A stretch of DNA of 44,298 nucleotides from REEP01 sp964517265 (GTDB taxonomy: Bacteria > Pseudomonadota > Alphaproteobacteria > Rhodospirillales > Defluviicoccaceae): the NCBI GenBank assembly GCA_964517265.1, contig CAZFBS010000022.1, positions 1 to 44,298 on the forward strand, written 5' to 3'. Position numbers and translations under genes: made by a program. The notes beneath the pieces were generated by a model. The model ran no database searches. It was not told the origin of the DNA and worked only from the letters and a program-made list of their open reading frames with translations. Of this stretch, positions 7,986 to 16,397 are shown piece after piece. How positions within the stretch are numbered: position 1 is the first letter of the stretch; each line of letters begins with the position of its first letter.

Positions 7986-9602
7986 CTATTCGGCAAGCCA
8001 CGCGGTCAATTCGCTGATGCGGACCGCAAAGTCGCGCGCCATGTCCGGTCCGCCCTTGTGATTGATGCCGATGACATTCTGATGAGCATCGAGGAGCGGA
8101 CCGCCCGACATTCCCTGGCCGATTTTCTGCGTGACCTCGATCAGTTGCACGCCACTCTTCATCGGGAGCAAACTGACTGTCCCCGACCGGATATTGAGCT
8201 TGTCCCCCGGTCCATAGCCCGGATAACCGAGTGCGATGGTCGGGGCGTCCTCGACGACGATTTGGTCCGAGCCCACCAGCTCGAAATATTCGGTTTCGGG
8301 AAGCGCCGGCTCCAGCAGTGCTAGGTCGCGATGCTCGTGTCGCTTGAGAACCTTCACCTTGAAGGTGTTGGAAGGTTTGCTCGGATGGTAGATCTCGACT
8401 GTCTCGACATTTTCGACGCAATGAGCTGCGGTCACGAGACCGACATCCTTCAGGAAGAAGCAGGTGCCTTGAGTGCCGGCGTCACCATCATGCTCGACTA
8501 GCCATACCGCGCGGTTGCGCATCTCGATCGCGGTTGGCTTCACCTTGAGCGGGGTGTCGGGAAAGCATTGGTTGAAGCGCACCATGATGCTGCGCACCGG
8601 AGGATCGGTCGGGCCCTTGATGAAGCTGAGCCACGAGATCTTGCCCGCAAGATGAGCAGCAAGGCTCGTGACGCCACCATATTCGGTGTGAAACCTAGCC
8701 TGCGCTTTCTCGATCCCAAGCATTTCCACCGAGTGGAGTACGGCGCGCAGATTGCGAACATAACGGCGATCGACGTTGATGAGCTCGTTGATCTTGAGGC
8801 CGGTGACCATGCGACGCGCGTGGCGATCGGCATAGTGCGCCTTGTCCGGATTGATCGCGAAGCCGTTGCCCGTAATCGCTTCGAGCAGGTTCGCCGCGAG
8901 CGCCTCGGCCGCGAAGCGGCCGGGCGGCGGGACCGCGACCTCGAATAGCCCGGCCGGCGCCTGGAAGGTCGAAAAGGTAATATCGTCGGCGTAACGCGTG
9001 TAGATCGCGCGCGCGGCCTTTGCGACCTGTAGAAGGACCGTGTCGAGCCGGTAGCAGATCATGTTCGAGAGAACCGGGCTGGTCGGCGCACCCTGGGGCA
9101 AGTGCCCGTTGTAGCAGCAGAGCCGCGCAACGATCTCCGAAACGCGATGATCGACGCCAAGCGCTCGCAACACGCCCCGTATCCGGTTTTCCGTGATCGA
9201 TGGGAAAAAGTCTTTCAGATCGAGATTGACCACATGGCGTCGGCTTGTGTGCGCCTCGGCATTCGACTTGACCGAGCGGCCCGGCACGAAGCCATGGACG
9301 GGATTGCGAACGCGATAGAGTTGATCGAGGAGTGGTGCCAATTTCCGTTGCAGCATCTTGAGGCGATTGTCGGGAGCGGTGATGAGCCGCAGCTTTCCCG
9401 ATCCTTTGGCAATCGCGAACTCTTTGTACATGGCCGCGCGATACCACCAGATCTTCTTCAGCTCTTGGGGCGAAACGCCGAGATGGGCGAGCAAGGCAGC
9501 TTCGCTGGCGAGTTCTGCCGGAATGGCGATCGGTATGTGCTTGCCAAAGAGCCGAGCGAGCGATGGCAACGGGGCCTTCCTTCCAATCACGCCAGGGTGC
9601 AC
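7986..9602 (-). CDS. Retron-type reverse transcriptase fused to a trypsin-like serine protease
   Basis: A 538-residue fusion. Residues about 40-320 form a retron RT: SNAEAH (NAxxH, 114-118) of region X, NLDLKDFFPSI (126-136), LPQGAPTSPVLSN (168-180), the catalytic YADD (204-207) and the region-Y VTG (266-268). Residues about 360-538 form a trypsin/DegP-like protease with TAAHC (His394), HRDLALL (Asp426) and GQGMSGGP (Ser499), so the triad is complete. The start is a GTG two codons after an in-frame stop. RT-protease fusions are known in surveys of retron-like RTs; retrons are anti-phage systems in which msDNA and RT hold an effector in check. Here the effector would be the protease. The gene is antisense to the trb operon and visibly less GC-rich (one counted 60-base line: 58% against 75% in trbE), consistent with separate acquisition. 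Confidence 0.9.
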   Translation of the reverse strand: MHPGVIGRKAPLPSLARLFGKHIPIAIPAELASEAALLAHLGVSPQELKKIWWYRAAMYKEFAIAKGSGKLRLITAPDNRLKMLQRKLAPLLDQLYRVRNPVHGFVPGRSVKSNAEAHTSRRHVVNLDLKDFFPSITENRIRGVLRALGVDHRVSEIVARLCCYNGHLPQGAPTSPVLSNMICYRLDTVLLQVAKAARAIYTRYADDITFSTFQAPAGLFEVAVPPPGRFAAEALAANLLEAITGNGFAINPDKAHYADRHARRMVTGLKINELINVDRRYVRNLRAVLHSVEMLGIEKAQARFHTEYGGVTSLAAHLAGKISWLSFIKGPTDPPVRSIMVRFNQCFPDTPLKVKPTAIEMRNRAVWLVEHDGDAGTQGTCFFLKDVGLVTAAHCVENVETVEIYHPSKPSNTFKVKVLKRHEHRDLALLEPALPETEYFELVGSDQIVVEDAPTIALGYPGYGPGDKLNIRSGTVSLLPMKSGVQLIEVTQKIGQGMSGGPLLDAHQNVIGINHKGGPDMARDFAVRISELTAWLAE

Positions 9603-9666
9603 ATCGGATCATCCGGCGCGCATGATATGTAGAGACATTCACTCGTAGGCCGCAGTTACACAGCCC

Positions 9667-9840
9667 GTATGCGAAGGAAGACCCCGTTGGGAACGGGGTA
9701 CCAGAACCGATCTGGCGTTTCCAGCGCTCCGCTTTCGACGCTCGCCAATCCAGCGGCAGACCAACCACTTCCCGCTCAAGCCGAAGTTTAGACTGAGACA
9801 CCGCCCGGTGTTCCGCCGGCCGCCTGTATTTCTTCGCTAC
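9667..9840 (-). ncRNA. Candidate retron msr-msd RNA
   Basis: The RT gene is preceded by 260 bases without a plausible gene. On the RT strand GTAGCGAAG (9840-9832) can pair with CTTCGCaTAC (9676-9667, one bulged A), enclosing about 174 bases. Nested hairpins are ACACC-GGGC-GGTGT (9811-9798), ACTTC/GAAGT (9787-9767), CCAGA-TCGGT-TCTGG (9715-9701) and ACCCCGTT-CCC-AACGGGGT (9699-9681). A terminal inverted repeat bounding structured RNA upstream of the RT is the retron layout, and the GTAGCGAAG context contains the AGC in which retron branching guanosines are found. The exact ends, msd boundaries and branch base are not established. Confidence 0.4.
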
Positions 9841-9949
9841 TGTACGACGACCCCTTGCTGGTTGTTGCAACGCCGCAATTCCTGCCTCTTCTACTCATCC
9901 CCGATCCAGGGCCGCGCGTCGCGAGGGCCCGCAAGCGAACGGGGACGAA

Positions 9950-10939
9950 TTGGCGGCCAGTCATCGGCAATCGGAGGCGATACTTCGCGGCGCGCGCATG
10001 CTGCGCACGGCCCTCGGGCCGGCGATCGCCCGATTCCTGGAAGACCCCGCGATCGTCGAGGTGATGCTCAACCCCGATGGGCGGCTCTGGATCGACCGGC
10101 TGTCCGACGGTCTGGCCGATACGGGAGAGCTGCTGTCGGCGGCCGACGGCGAACGCATCGTCCGTCTGGTGGCCCACCATGTCGGCGCCGAGGTTCATTC
10201 CGGTAGCCCGCGTGTCTCGGCCGAGCTGCCGGAAACGGGCGAGCGCTTTGAAGGTCTCCTGCCGCCGGTCGTGACCGCGCCGGTCTTCGCCATCCGTAAG
10301 CCGGCTGTCGCCGTCTTCACGCTCGACGACTATGTCGCGGCCGGGATCATGACGGGCGACGAGGCCGCCATCCTCCGCCAGGCCGTAGCGGCGCGGGCCA
10401 ATATCCTGGTCGCGGGCGGGACGAGCACCGGCAAGACCACGCTGACCAACGCCCTGCTTGCCGAGGTGGCGAAGTCAGCAGATCGCGTCATCGTCATCGA
10501 GGATACGCGCGAGCTGCAGTGCGCCGCGCCGAACCTCGTCGCCATGCGCACCAAGGACGGCGTCGCGACGCTGTCCGACCTGGTCCGCTCCTCGCTGCGG
10601 TTGCGGCCGGACCGCATCCCGATCGGAGAGGTGCGCGGCAGCGAGGCGCTCGACCTGCTGAAGGCCTGGGGAACCGGCCATCCCGGCGGCATCGGCACGA
10701 TCCACGCGGGCACGGCCCTGGGTGCGCTGCGCCGCCTCGAGCAGCTCATCCAGGAAGCCGTCGTCACCGTTCCCCGCGCCCTGATCGCGGAAACCATCGA
10801 CCTCGTGGCCGTGCTCTCCGGCCGCGGCGCTTCGCGCCGGCTCGCCGAGCTCGCCCGCGTCGACGCGCTCGGGCCGGACGGCGACTACCGCATCTCCCTC
10901 GCAACCCAGCCGCCCGACCGACAAGGAGACCCCGCATGA
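9950..10939 (+). CDS. trbB: TrbB, VirB11-like secretion ATPase
   Basis: A 329-residue hexameric traffic ATPase that powers pilus assembly and DNA transfer from the cytoplasmic face. An N-terminal domain (RMLRTALGPAIARFLEDPAI, EVMLNPDGRLWIDRLSDG) precedes Walker A GGTSTGKTTL. The Asp box VIVIEDTRELQC, RSSLRLRPDRIPIGEVRG and the His box GTGHPGGIGTIHAGT follow. The start is a TTG at 9950 behind GGGGA at 9941-9945. Its upstream neighbour would normally be the ribbon-helix-helix gene, but the retron insert now separates them, so the trb genes may need a new promoter near 9850-9940. Overlaps trbC by four bases. Confidence 0.92.
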   Translation: MAASHRQSEAILRGARMLRTALGPAIARFLEDPAIVEVMLNPDGRLWIDRLSDGLADTGELLSAADGERIVRLVAHHVGAEVHSGSPRVSAELPETGERFEGLLPPVVTAPVFAIRKPAVAVFTLDDYVAAGIMTGDEAAILRQAVAARANILVAGGTSTGKTTLTNALLAEVAKSADRVIVIEDTRELQCAAPNLVAMRTKDGVATLSDLVRSSLRLRPDRIPIGEVRGSEALDLLKAWGTGHPGGIGTIHAGTALGALRRLEQLIQEAVVTVPRALIAETIDLVAVLSGRGASRRLAELARVDALGPDGDYRISLATQPPDRQGDPA

Positions 10940-11268
10940 TCCGACAGCTCTCACACGGCCGCCAGCGCATGGCGGCCGCCGCCTCGGCGCTGGCCATCAG
11001 CGTCTTTCTCGCCCCTGCCGCTCACGCTTCCGGCTCCTCCATGCCGTGGGAAGCGCCGCTGCAATCCATCCTCGAGTCCATCGAAGGCCCCGTCGCCAAG
11101 ATCATCGCGGTGATCATCATCATCGTCACCGGCCTGACACTGGCCTTCGGCGACACATCGGGCGGTTTCCGGCGGCTGATCCAGATCGTCTTCGGCCTCT
11201 CGATCGCCTTCGCGGCCTCCAGCTTCTTCCTGTCCTTCTTCTCCTTCGGCGGCGGGGCGCTGGTCTGA
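10936..11268 (+). CDS. trbC: TrbC, conjugative pilin (VirB2-like)
   Basis: A 110-residue propilin. A signal sequence ending near APAAHA is followed by SGSSMPWEAPLQSILESIEG and two hydrophobic helices (IIAVIIIIVTGLTLAFGD and LIQIVFGLSIAFAASSFFL), the VirB2/TrbC topology. After signal cleavage the TraF peptidase coded at 682 would trim and cyclise it. Start overlaps trbB (ATGA) and its stop overlaps trbD by one base (TGATG). Confidence 0.9.
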   Translation: MIRQLSHGRQRMAAAASALAISVFLAPAAHASGSSMPWEAPLQSILESIEGPVAKIIAVIIIIVTGLTLAFGDTSGGFRRLIQIVFGLSIAFAASSFFLSFFSFGGGALV

Positions 11269-11549
11269 TGCCGGCCAGCCTGCAACACGCCGACGAGGTG
11301 CCGGGCTTCTCCGTGCCGGTCCACCGGGCGCTGACCGAGCAGATCCTGCTCGGCGGCGCCCCGAGAAGCATCGCCATCATGAACGGCACGCTGGCCGGCG
11401 CCGTCGGGCTCGGCCTGCGGCTCTGGCTCGTCGGTCTCGCCATCTGGGCGATCGGCCATTTCGCCGCGGTCTGGGCGGCGAAGCGCGACCCGCTCTTCGT
11501 GGAAGTCGGCCGCCGGCATCTGCGCATCCCCGGCCATCTCACGGTCTGA
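11268..11549 (+). CDS. trbD: TrbD, VirB3-like inner-membrane protein
   Basis: A 93-residue inner-membrane component of the type IV system. The N-terminus (EVPGFSVPVHRALTEQILLGGAPR) is the usual TrbD/VirB3 lead, followed by membrane segments (MNGTLAGAVGLGLRLW, LVGLAIWAIGHFAAVW) and the cytoplasmic tail KRDPLFVEVGRRHLRIPGH, a conserved family ending. It acts with TrbE/VirB4 in pilus assembly. Coupled to trbC by a TGATG overlap. Confidence 0.9.
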   Translation: MPASLQHADEVPGFSVPVHRALTEQILLGGAPRSIAIMNGTLAGAVGLGLRLWLVGLAIWAIGHFAAVWAAKRDPLFVEVGRRHLRIPGHLTV

Positions 11550-11561
11550 GGCGGAGCCATG

Positions 11562-13997
11562 ATGAACCTTGCCGAATACCGCCGCACCGCAAGCCGTCTC
11601 GCGGATTTCCTGCCCTGGGCGGCCCTGGTCGGCGAAGGTGTCATTCTCAACAAGGACGGAAGCTTCCAGCGCACCGCGCGCTTCCGCGGTCCCGATCTCG
11701 ACTCGGCCGTGGCCGCCGAGCTGGTGGCCGTCGCCGGTCGCCTCAACAACGCCTTCCGCCGTCTCGGATCGGGCTGGGCCATTTTCGTCGAGGCGCAGCG
11801 CCACGAGGCGGCCACCTATCCGGCAAGCCGCTTCGGCGACGCCGCATCCGCCCTGGTCGACGCCGAGCGCAAAGCCGATTTCGAGGAAGCGGGCACGCAC
11901 TACGAGTCGAGCTACTTCCTGACCTTCCTCTATCTGCCGCCGGCCGAGGACGCCGCGCGCGCGGAAACCTGGCTCTATGAAGGGCGCGACCATGCCGGCG
12001 TCGATCCGCATGAGAGCCTGGCGTCCTTCATCGACCGCACCGACCGCGTGCTCCAGCTCGTCGAAGGCTTCATGCCGGAGTGCCGCTGGCTCGATGACGG
12101 CGAGACGCTGACCTATCTGCATTCGACCGTCTCGACCAAACGCCATCGCGTCCGCGTCCCGGAAACGCCAATCTATCTCGACGCGTTGCTCGCCGATCAG
12201 CCGCTCACCGGCGGCCTCGAGCCGCGTCTCGGCGATACGCATCTGCGGATCCTCACGATCGTCGGGTTTCCGACAGCGACCACGCCCGGGCTGCTCGACG
12301 ATCTCAACCGGCTGCCGTTCCCGTATCGGTGGACGACGCGGGCGATCCTGCTCGACAAGACCGACGCCACCCGGCTGCTGACACGCATCCGCCGCCAGTG
12401 GTTCGCCAAGCGCAAGTCGACCGCCGCGATCCTGAAGGAGGTGATGACCAACGAGGCCTCGGTCCTCGTGGACACCGATGCGGCGAACAAGGCGGCGGAC
12501 GCCGACCTCGCCCTGCAGGAGCTCGGCGCCGACTACGCCGGGCAAGCCTATGTGACCGCGAGCGTCACCGTCTGGGACGCCGATCCGCGCGCCGCCAACG
12601 AGAAGCTGCGCCTGGTGGAGAAGGTCGTTCAGGGCCGCGACTTCACCGCGATGCCCGAGAGCATCAACGCCGCGGATGCCTGGCTCGGCTCGCTGCCCGG
12701 CCATGTCTACGCCAATGTCCGCCAGCCGCCGATCTCCACGCTCAATCTCGCCCACATGATCCCGCTCTCGGCGGTGTGGGCGGGGCCGGAACGGGACGAG
12801 CACTTCGGGTCGCCCCCCTTGCTCTACGGCAAGACCGAGGGAAGCACCCCGTTCCGGTTTTCACTTCACGTCGGCGACGTCGGCCACACGCTCGTCGTCG
12901 GGCCGACGGGCGCCGGCAAGTCCGTCCTGCTCGCGCTGATGGCGCTCCAGTTCCGGCGCTATTCGCGGTCACAGGTCTTCGCCTTCGACTTCGGCGGCTC
13001 GATCCGCGCCGCCGCGCTCGCCATGGGCGGCGACTGGCACGATCTCGGCGGCGGCCTCACCGACGCGGCCGACGCCTCCGTCTCGCTTCAGCCGCTCGCC
13101 CGCGTCCACGAGACCCATGAACGCGCCTGGGCCACCGACTGGATCGTCGCCATCCTCATGCGGGAAGGCGTGACGATCACCCCGGAGGTGAAGGAGCATC
13201 TCTGGACGGCCCTGACATCGCTGGCCTCCGCCCCGCTCGAGGAACGCACGCTCACCGGCCTCACGGTCCTGCTGCAATCCAACGATCTCAAGCAGGCGCT
13301 CCGGCCCTATTGCGTCGGCGGCCCCTATGGCCGGTTGCTCGACGCGGAGAGCGAGCATCTCGGCCAGGCCTCGGTCCAGGCCTTCGAGACCGAAGGGCTG
13401 ATCGGCGCCGGCGCCGCGCCGGCCGTCCTCGCCTATCTCTTCCACCGCATCGGCGATCGCCTCGACGGCCGGCCAACGCTGCTGATCGTGGACGAAGGCT
13501 GGCTCGCGCTCGACGACGAGGGGTTCGCGGCGCAGCTCCGCGAATGGCTGAAGACGCTGCGCAAGAAGAACGCCTCGGTCGTCTTCGCCACGCAATCGCT
13601 CGCCGACATCGACGTCAGCGCCGTCGCGCCGGCCATCATCGAGAGCTGCCAGACGCGGCTTCTGCTCCCGAACGAACGCGCGATCGAGCCGCAGATCACC
13701 GCCATCTACCGGCGCTTCGGCCTCAACGACCGCCAGATCGAGATCCTCGCGCGCGCCACGCCCAAGCGCGACTACTACTGCCAATCGCGGCGCGGCAACC
13801 GCCTGTTCGAACTCGGCCTGTCCGAGGTTGCGCTGGCGCTCTGCGCTACCTCCTCGAAATCAGACCAGACGGCCATCCAGTCGATCCTCGCCGAGCATGG
13901 CCGCGACGGCTTCCTGTCGGCCTGGCTGCGCGCCCGCGACGTCGGCTGGGCCGCCGACCTCATTCCCGATCTCACCAATCTGGAGACCACGCCATGA
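11562..13997 (+). CDS. trbE: TrbE, VirB4-like ATPase
   Basis: An 811-residue ATPase, the largest motor of the transfer apparatus. An N-terminal CagE/TrbE region (NLAEYRRTASRLADFLPWAA, HETHERAW further on) precedes Walker A VVGPTGAGKSVLLALMA. Walker B is PTLLIVDEGWLALDDEGF, then the conserved KKNASVVFATQSLADID. Full length for the family. There are two tandem ATGs (11559, 11562); the second sits better behind GGAG at 11553-11556. Its stop overlaps the trbJ start by four bases. Confidence 0.93.
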   Translation: MNLAEYRRTASRLADFLPWAALVGEGVILNKDGSFQRTARFRGPDLDSAVAAELVAVAGRLNNAFRRLGSGWAIFVEAQRHEAATYPASRFGDAASALVDAERKADFEEAGTHYESSYFLTFLYLPPAEDAARAETWLYEGRDHAGVDPHESLASFIDRTDRVLQLVEGFMPECRWLDDGETLTYLHSTVSTKRHRVRVPETPIYLDALLADQPLTGGLEPRLGDTHLRILTIVGFPTATTPGLLDDLNRLPFPYRWTTRAILLDKTDATRLLTRIRRQWFAKRKSTAAILKEVMTNEASVLVDTDAANKAADADLALQELGADYAGQAYVTASVTVWDADPRAANEKLRLVEKVVQGRDFTAMPESINAADAWLGSLPGHVYANVRQPPISTLNLAHMIPLSAVWAGPERDEHFGSPPLLYGKTEGSTPFRFSLHVGDVGHTLVVGPTGAGKSVLLALMALQFRRYSRSQVFAFDFGGSIRAAALAMGGDWHDLGGGLTDAADASVSLQPLARVHETHERAWATDWIVAILMREGVTITPEVKEHLWTALTSLASAPLEERTLTGLTVLLQSNDLKQALRPYCVGGPYGRLLDAESEHLGQASVQAFETEGLIGAGAAPAVLAYLFHRIGDRLDGRPTLLIVDEGWLALDDEGFAAQLREWLKTLRKKNASVVFATQSLADIDVSAVAPAIIESCQTRLLLPNERAIEPQITAIYRRFGLNDRQIEILARATPKRDYYCQSRRGNRLFELGLSEVALALCATSSKSDQTAIQSILAEHGRDGFLSAWLRARDVGWAADLIPDLTNLETTP

Positions 13998-14755
13998 TTA
14001 TCCGTCGTTCGCGCGCGGCGCTTCTCGCCGGGTCCATCCTCTCGCTTCCGATCCTCGTCTCATCCGTCTTCGCGCCGCCGGCCGCCGCGCAATGGATCGT
14101 CTACGATCCCACCAACTATGTGCAGAACGTGCTGTCGGCGGCGCGCGCGCTGGAGCAGATCAACAATCAGATCCAGAGCCTCCAGAACGAGGCGCAGATG
14201 CTGATCAACCAGGCGCGCAACCTCGCGAGCCTGCCTTACTCCGCGCTCCGGCAGCTCCAGCAATCGGTGCAGCGCACGCAGCAGCTTCTGGCGCAGGCGC
14301 AGCGCATCGCCTTCGACGTCCAGCAGATCGACCAGGTGTTCCAGAGCCAGTACGGCAACATCTCGCTCTCGACCTCCGACCGGCAGCTCGTCGCCGATGC
14401 GCGGTCCCGCTGGCAGAACACGGTGGCCGGGCTCCAGGACGCCATGCGCGTTCAGGCCGGCGTCGTCGGCAATATCGACACCAACCGCGCCGAGATGGCG
14501 GCGCTCGTCGGCCAGAGCCAGGGCGCGACCGGCGCGCTACAAGCCACGCAAGCCGGCAACCAGCTCCTCGCGCTCCAGTCACAGCAGCTCGCGGACCTCA
14601 TCGCGGTCATCTCGGCGAACGGCCGGGCGCAGGCGCTGACGGATGCGGAGCGTGCGGCGGCCGCCGAGCAGGGACGCGAACAGCGCCGCCGTTTCCTGAC
14701 GCCCGGCTCCGGCTATCAGCCCGGCAACGCCCGGATGTTCCCCGGCGGCAACTGA
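13994..14755 (+). CDS. trbJ: TrbJ, VirB5-like pilus protein
   Basis: A 253-residue exported protein. A signal peptide (LLAGSILSLPILVSS, cleavage likely after PPAAA) precedes QWIVYDPTNYVQNVL, the typical mature TrbJ start. The middle is Gln-rich and helical with probable coiled coils (QINNQIQSLQNEAQMLINQA, QSVQRTQQLLAQAQR) and the end is Gly/Pro-rich. VirB5-type proteins sit at the pilus tip and periplasm and help contact recipients. Start overlaps the trbE stop by four bases. Confidence 0.9.
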   Translation: MIIRRSRAALLAGSILSLPILVSSVFAPPAAAQWIVYDPTNYVQNVLSAARALEQINNQIQSLQNEAQMLINQARNLASLPYSALRQLQQSVQRTQQLLAQAQRIAFDVQQIDQVFQSQYGNISLSTSDRQLVADARSRWQNTVAGLQDAMRVQAGVVGNIDTNRAEMAALVGQSQGATGALQATQAGNQLLALQSQQLADLIAVISANGRAQALTDAERAAAAEQGREQRRRFLTPGSGYQPGNARMFPGGN

Positions 14756-14765
14756 GGGGGGCGGC

Positions 14766-15050
14766 GTGGACGGCAAGATGCTCGCCCGGCTCGGCGCCAT
14801 CGTTTTCATCGCCTTCGCGATCACCGCGACGGCGATCGAGATGACCCGCAAGGACGAGGCGCCCGCGCTCCGGCCGGCCCCCGTCCTCGAGCCCGTGCGC
14901 GATCCGCTCCGTGAGGGGCAGCGTCGGTGCCAGCAGCTCGGCAAGGCCGCCGCCCGCGACCCCGAATGCCTGCGCGTCTGGGCCGAGACCCGCGAGCGTT
15001 TCCTCGGCAACCGCACCGCGCCGCCGCCACGTTCCGACCAGGGACGGTGA
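14766..15050 (+). CDS. trbK: TrbK-alt, putative entry exclusion protein
   Basis: A 94-residue protein with one N-terminal membrane segment (LGAIVFIAFAITATAIEM) and a short periplasmic part with two cysteines (RRCQQLGKAA, PECLRVWAETRERFLG), matching the TrbK-alt group of entry exclusion proteins, which stop a donor from receiving a second copy of the same element. It begins with GTG ten bases after trbJ. The position between trbJ and trbL is where this gene is always found. It lacks the lipobox of classic plasmid TrbK. Confidence 0.8.
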   Translation: MDGKMLARLGAIVFIAFAITATAIEMTRKDEAPALRPAPVLEPVRDPLREGQRRCQQLGKAAARDPECLRVWAETRERFLGNRTAPPPRSDQGR

Positions 15051-15053
15051 AGC

Positions 15054-16397
15054 ATGGGCGGCAGCGGCGTCATCGACAACTTCCTCGGGGTCTTCACCAG
15101 CTACATCGACTCCGGCTTCGGCCTGCTCGGTGGCGAGGTGGCCTTCATCGCGACGACGCTCATCGTCATCGACGTGACGCTCGCCGCCCTGTTCTGGAGC
15201 TGGGGCGCGGACGACGACATCATCGCCCGCCTGGTGAAGAAGACGCTGTTCGTCGGCGTCTTCGCCTACATCATCGGCAACTGGAACAACCTCGCCCGGA
15301 TCGTCTTCGAGAGCTTCGCCGGCCTCGGCCTTCAGGCATCCGGCACCGGCTTTACCGTGCAGGATCTGATGCGGCCCGGCCGGGTCGCCCAGACCGGCCT
15401 CGATGCCGCGCGCCCGCTGCTCGAATCCATCTCCAACCTGATGGGCTGGATCGCCTTCTTCGAGAACTTCATCCAGATCGCCTGCCTGCTGTTCGCCTGG
15501 GCGCTGGTCCTGCTCGCCTTCTTCATCCTCGCGATCCAGCTCTTCATCACCCTGATCGAGTTCAAGCTGACCACCCTGGCCGGCTTCGTGCTCATCCCGT
15601 TCGGCCTGTTCGGCAAGACGGCGTTCATGGCCGAGCGGGTGCTCGGCAACGTCATCTCTTCCGGCGTCAAGGTGCTGGTACTGGCCGTCATCATCGGCAT
15701 CGGCTCGACGCTGTTCAGTCAGTTCACCGCCGGCTTCGGCGGCGCGACGCCGACCATCGACGACGCCATGGCCGTCGTTCTGGCCGCTCTTTCCCTTCTC
15801 GGCCTCGGCATCTTCGGTCCTGGAATCGCCAATGGCATCGTCTCAGGCGGTCCCCAACTCGGCGCGGGCGCGGCGGTCGGCACCGGCATCGCGGTCGGCG
15901 GCGCCGCACTGGCCGCCGGAGGCGCTGCCGGTCTCACCCTGCGGGGTGGCGCCGCAACCATGTCCGGCGGCGCCGCGGCCATAAGGGGTGGGGCGGCCGC
16001 GGCGGGCGCGACCTCGGCGGCCTACAGCCTCGGCTCCCTGGGCCAATCGGGCGCTGCCGGCGTTGCCGGTGGTCTTGGGGGTGTCGCACGGGCGGCCGGC
16101 AGCGCGGCGGCCTCGCCCCTTCGCCGTGCTGCTGAAAGCGTCAAATCCAGCTTCTCCGCCGGCGCGAAAGTCGGTTTCGGCGCCACCGGGGGCTCATCGA
16201 GCATGGGCACGGTCGCGGGCGACGCTGGCGCGGCCGCGAGCACGCCGACCGCCGAGGGTCCGCCAGCCTGGGCCCGGCGCATGCGGCGTGGCCGGGCCAT
16301 GAGCCACGGCGTCACCCTCGCTGCCCACGCGATCCGTTCGGGCGACGGCCATGGCGGCGGCTCCTCCATCAATCTCTCCGAAAGCGACCGCACATGA
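15054..16397 (+). CDS. trbL: TrbL, VirB6-like channel protein
   Basis: A 447-residue polytopic inner-membrane protein of the conjugation channel. The N-terminus GGSGVIDNFLGVFTSYIDSG is typical. Membrane segments include VAFIATTLIVIDVTLAALFW, IACLLFAWALVLLAFFILA and VLVLAVIIGIGSTLF, with the conserved FKLTTLAGFVLIPFGLFGKT loop. The last 170 residues are Ala/Gly-rich low complexity, common in TrbL. Lies three bases after trbK and overlaps trbF. Confidence 0.92.
   Translation: MGGSGVIDNFLGVFTSYIDSGFGLLGGEVAFIATTLIVIDVTLAALFWSWGADDDIIARLVKKTLFVGVFAYIIGNWNNLARIVFESFAGLGLQASGTGFTVQDLMRPGRVAQTGLDAARPLLESISNLMGWIAFFENFIQIACLLFAWALVLLAFFILAIQLFITLIEFKLTTLAGFVLIPFGLFGKTAFMAERVLGNVISSGVKVLVLAVIIGIGSTLFSQFTAGFGGATPTIDDAMAVVLAALSLLGLGIFGPGIANGIVSGGPQLGAGAAVGTGIAVGGAALAAGGAAGLTLRGGAATMSGGAAAIRGGAAAAGATSAAYSLGSLGQSGAAGVAGGLGGVARAAGSAAASPLRRAAESVKSSFSAGAKVGFGATGGSSSMGTVAGDAGAAASTPTAEGPPAWARRMRRGRAMSHGVTLAAHAIRSGDGHGGGSSINLSESDRT

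Noticed and set aside
8695..9870. A 391-codon minus-strand frame covering the retron upstream region
   Set aside because: It is an alternative frame of the RT gene; the RT motifs are all in the other frame, and the upstream part has the hairpins expected of RNA.
11022..12803. A 593-codon minus-strand open frame
   Set aside because: It lies antisense to trbC, trbD and trbE and shows only low-complexity charged sequence.
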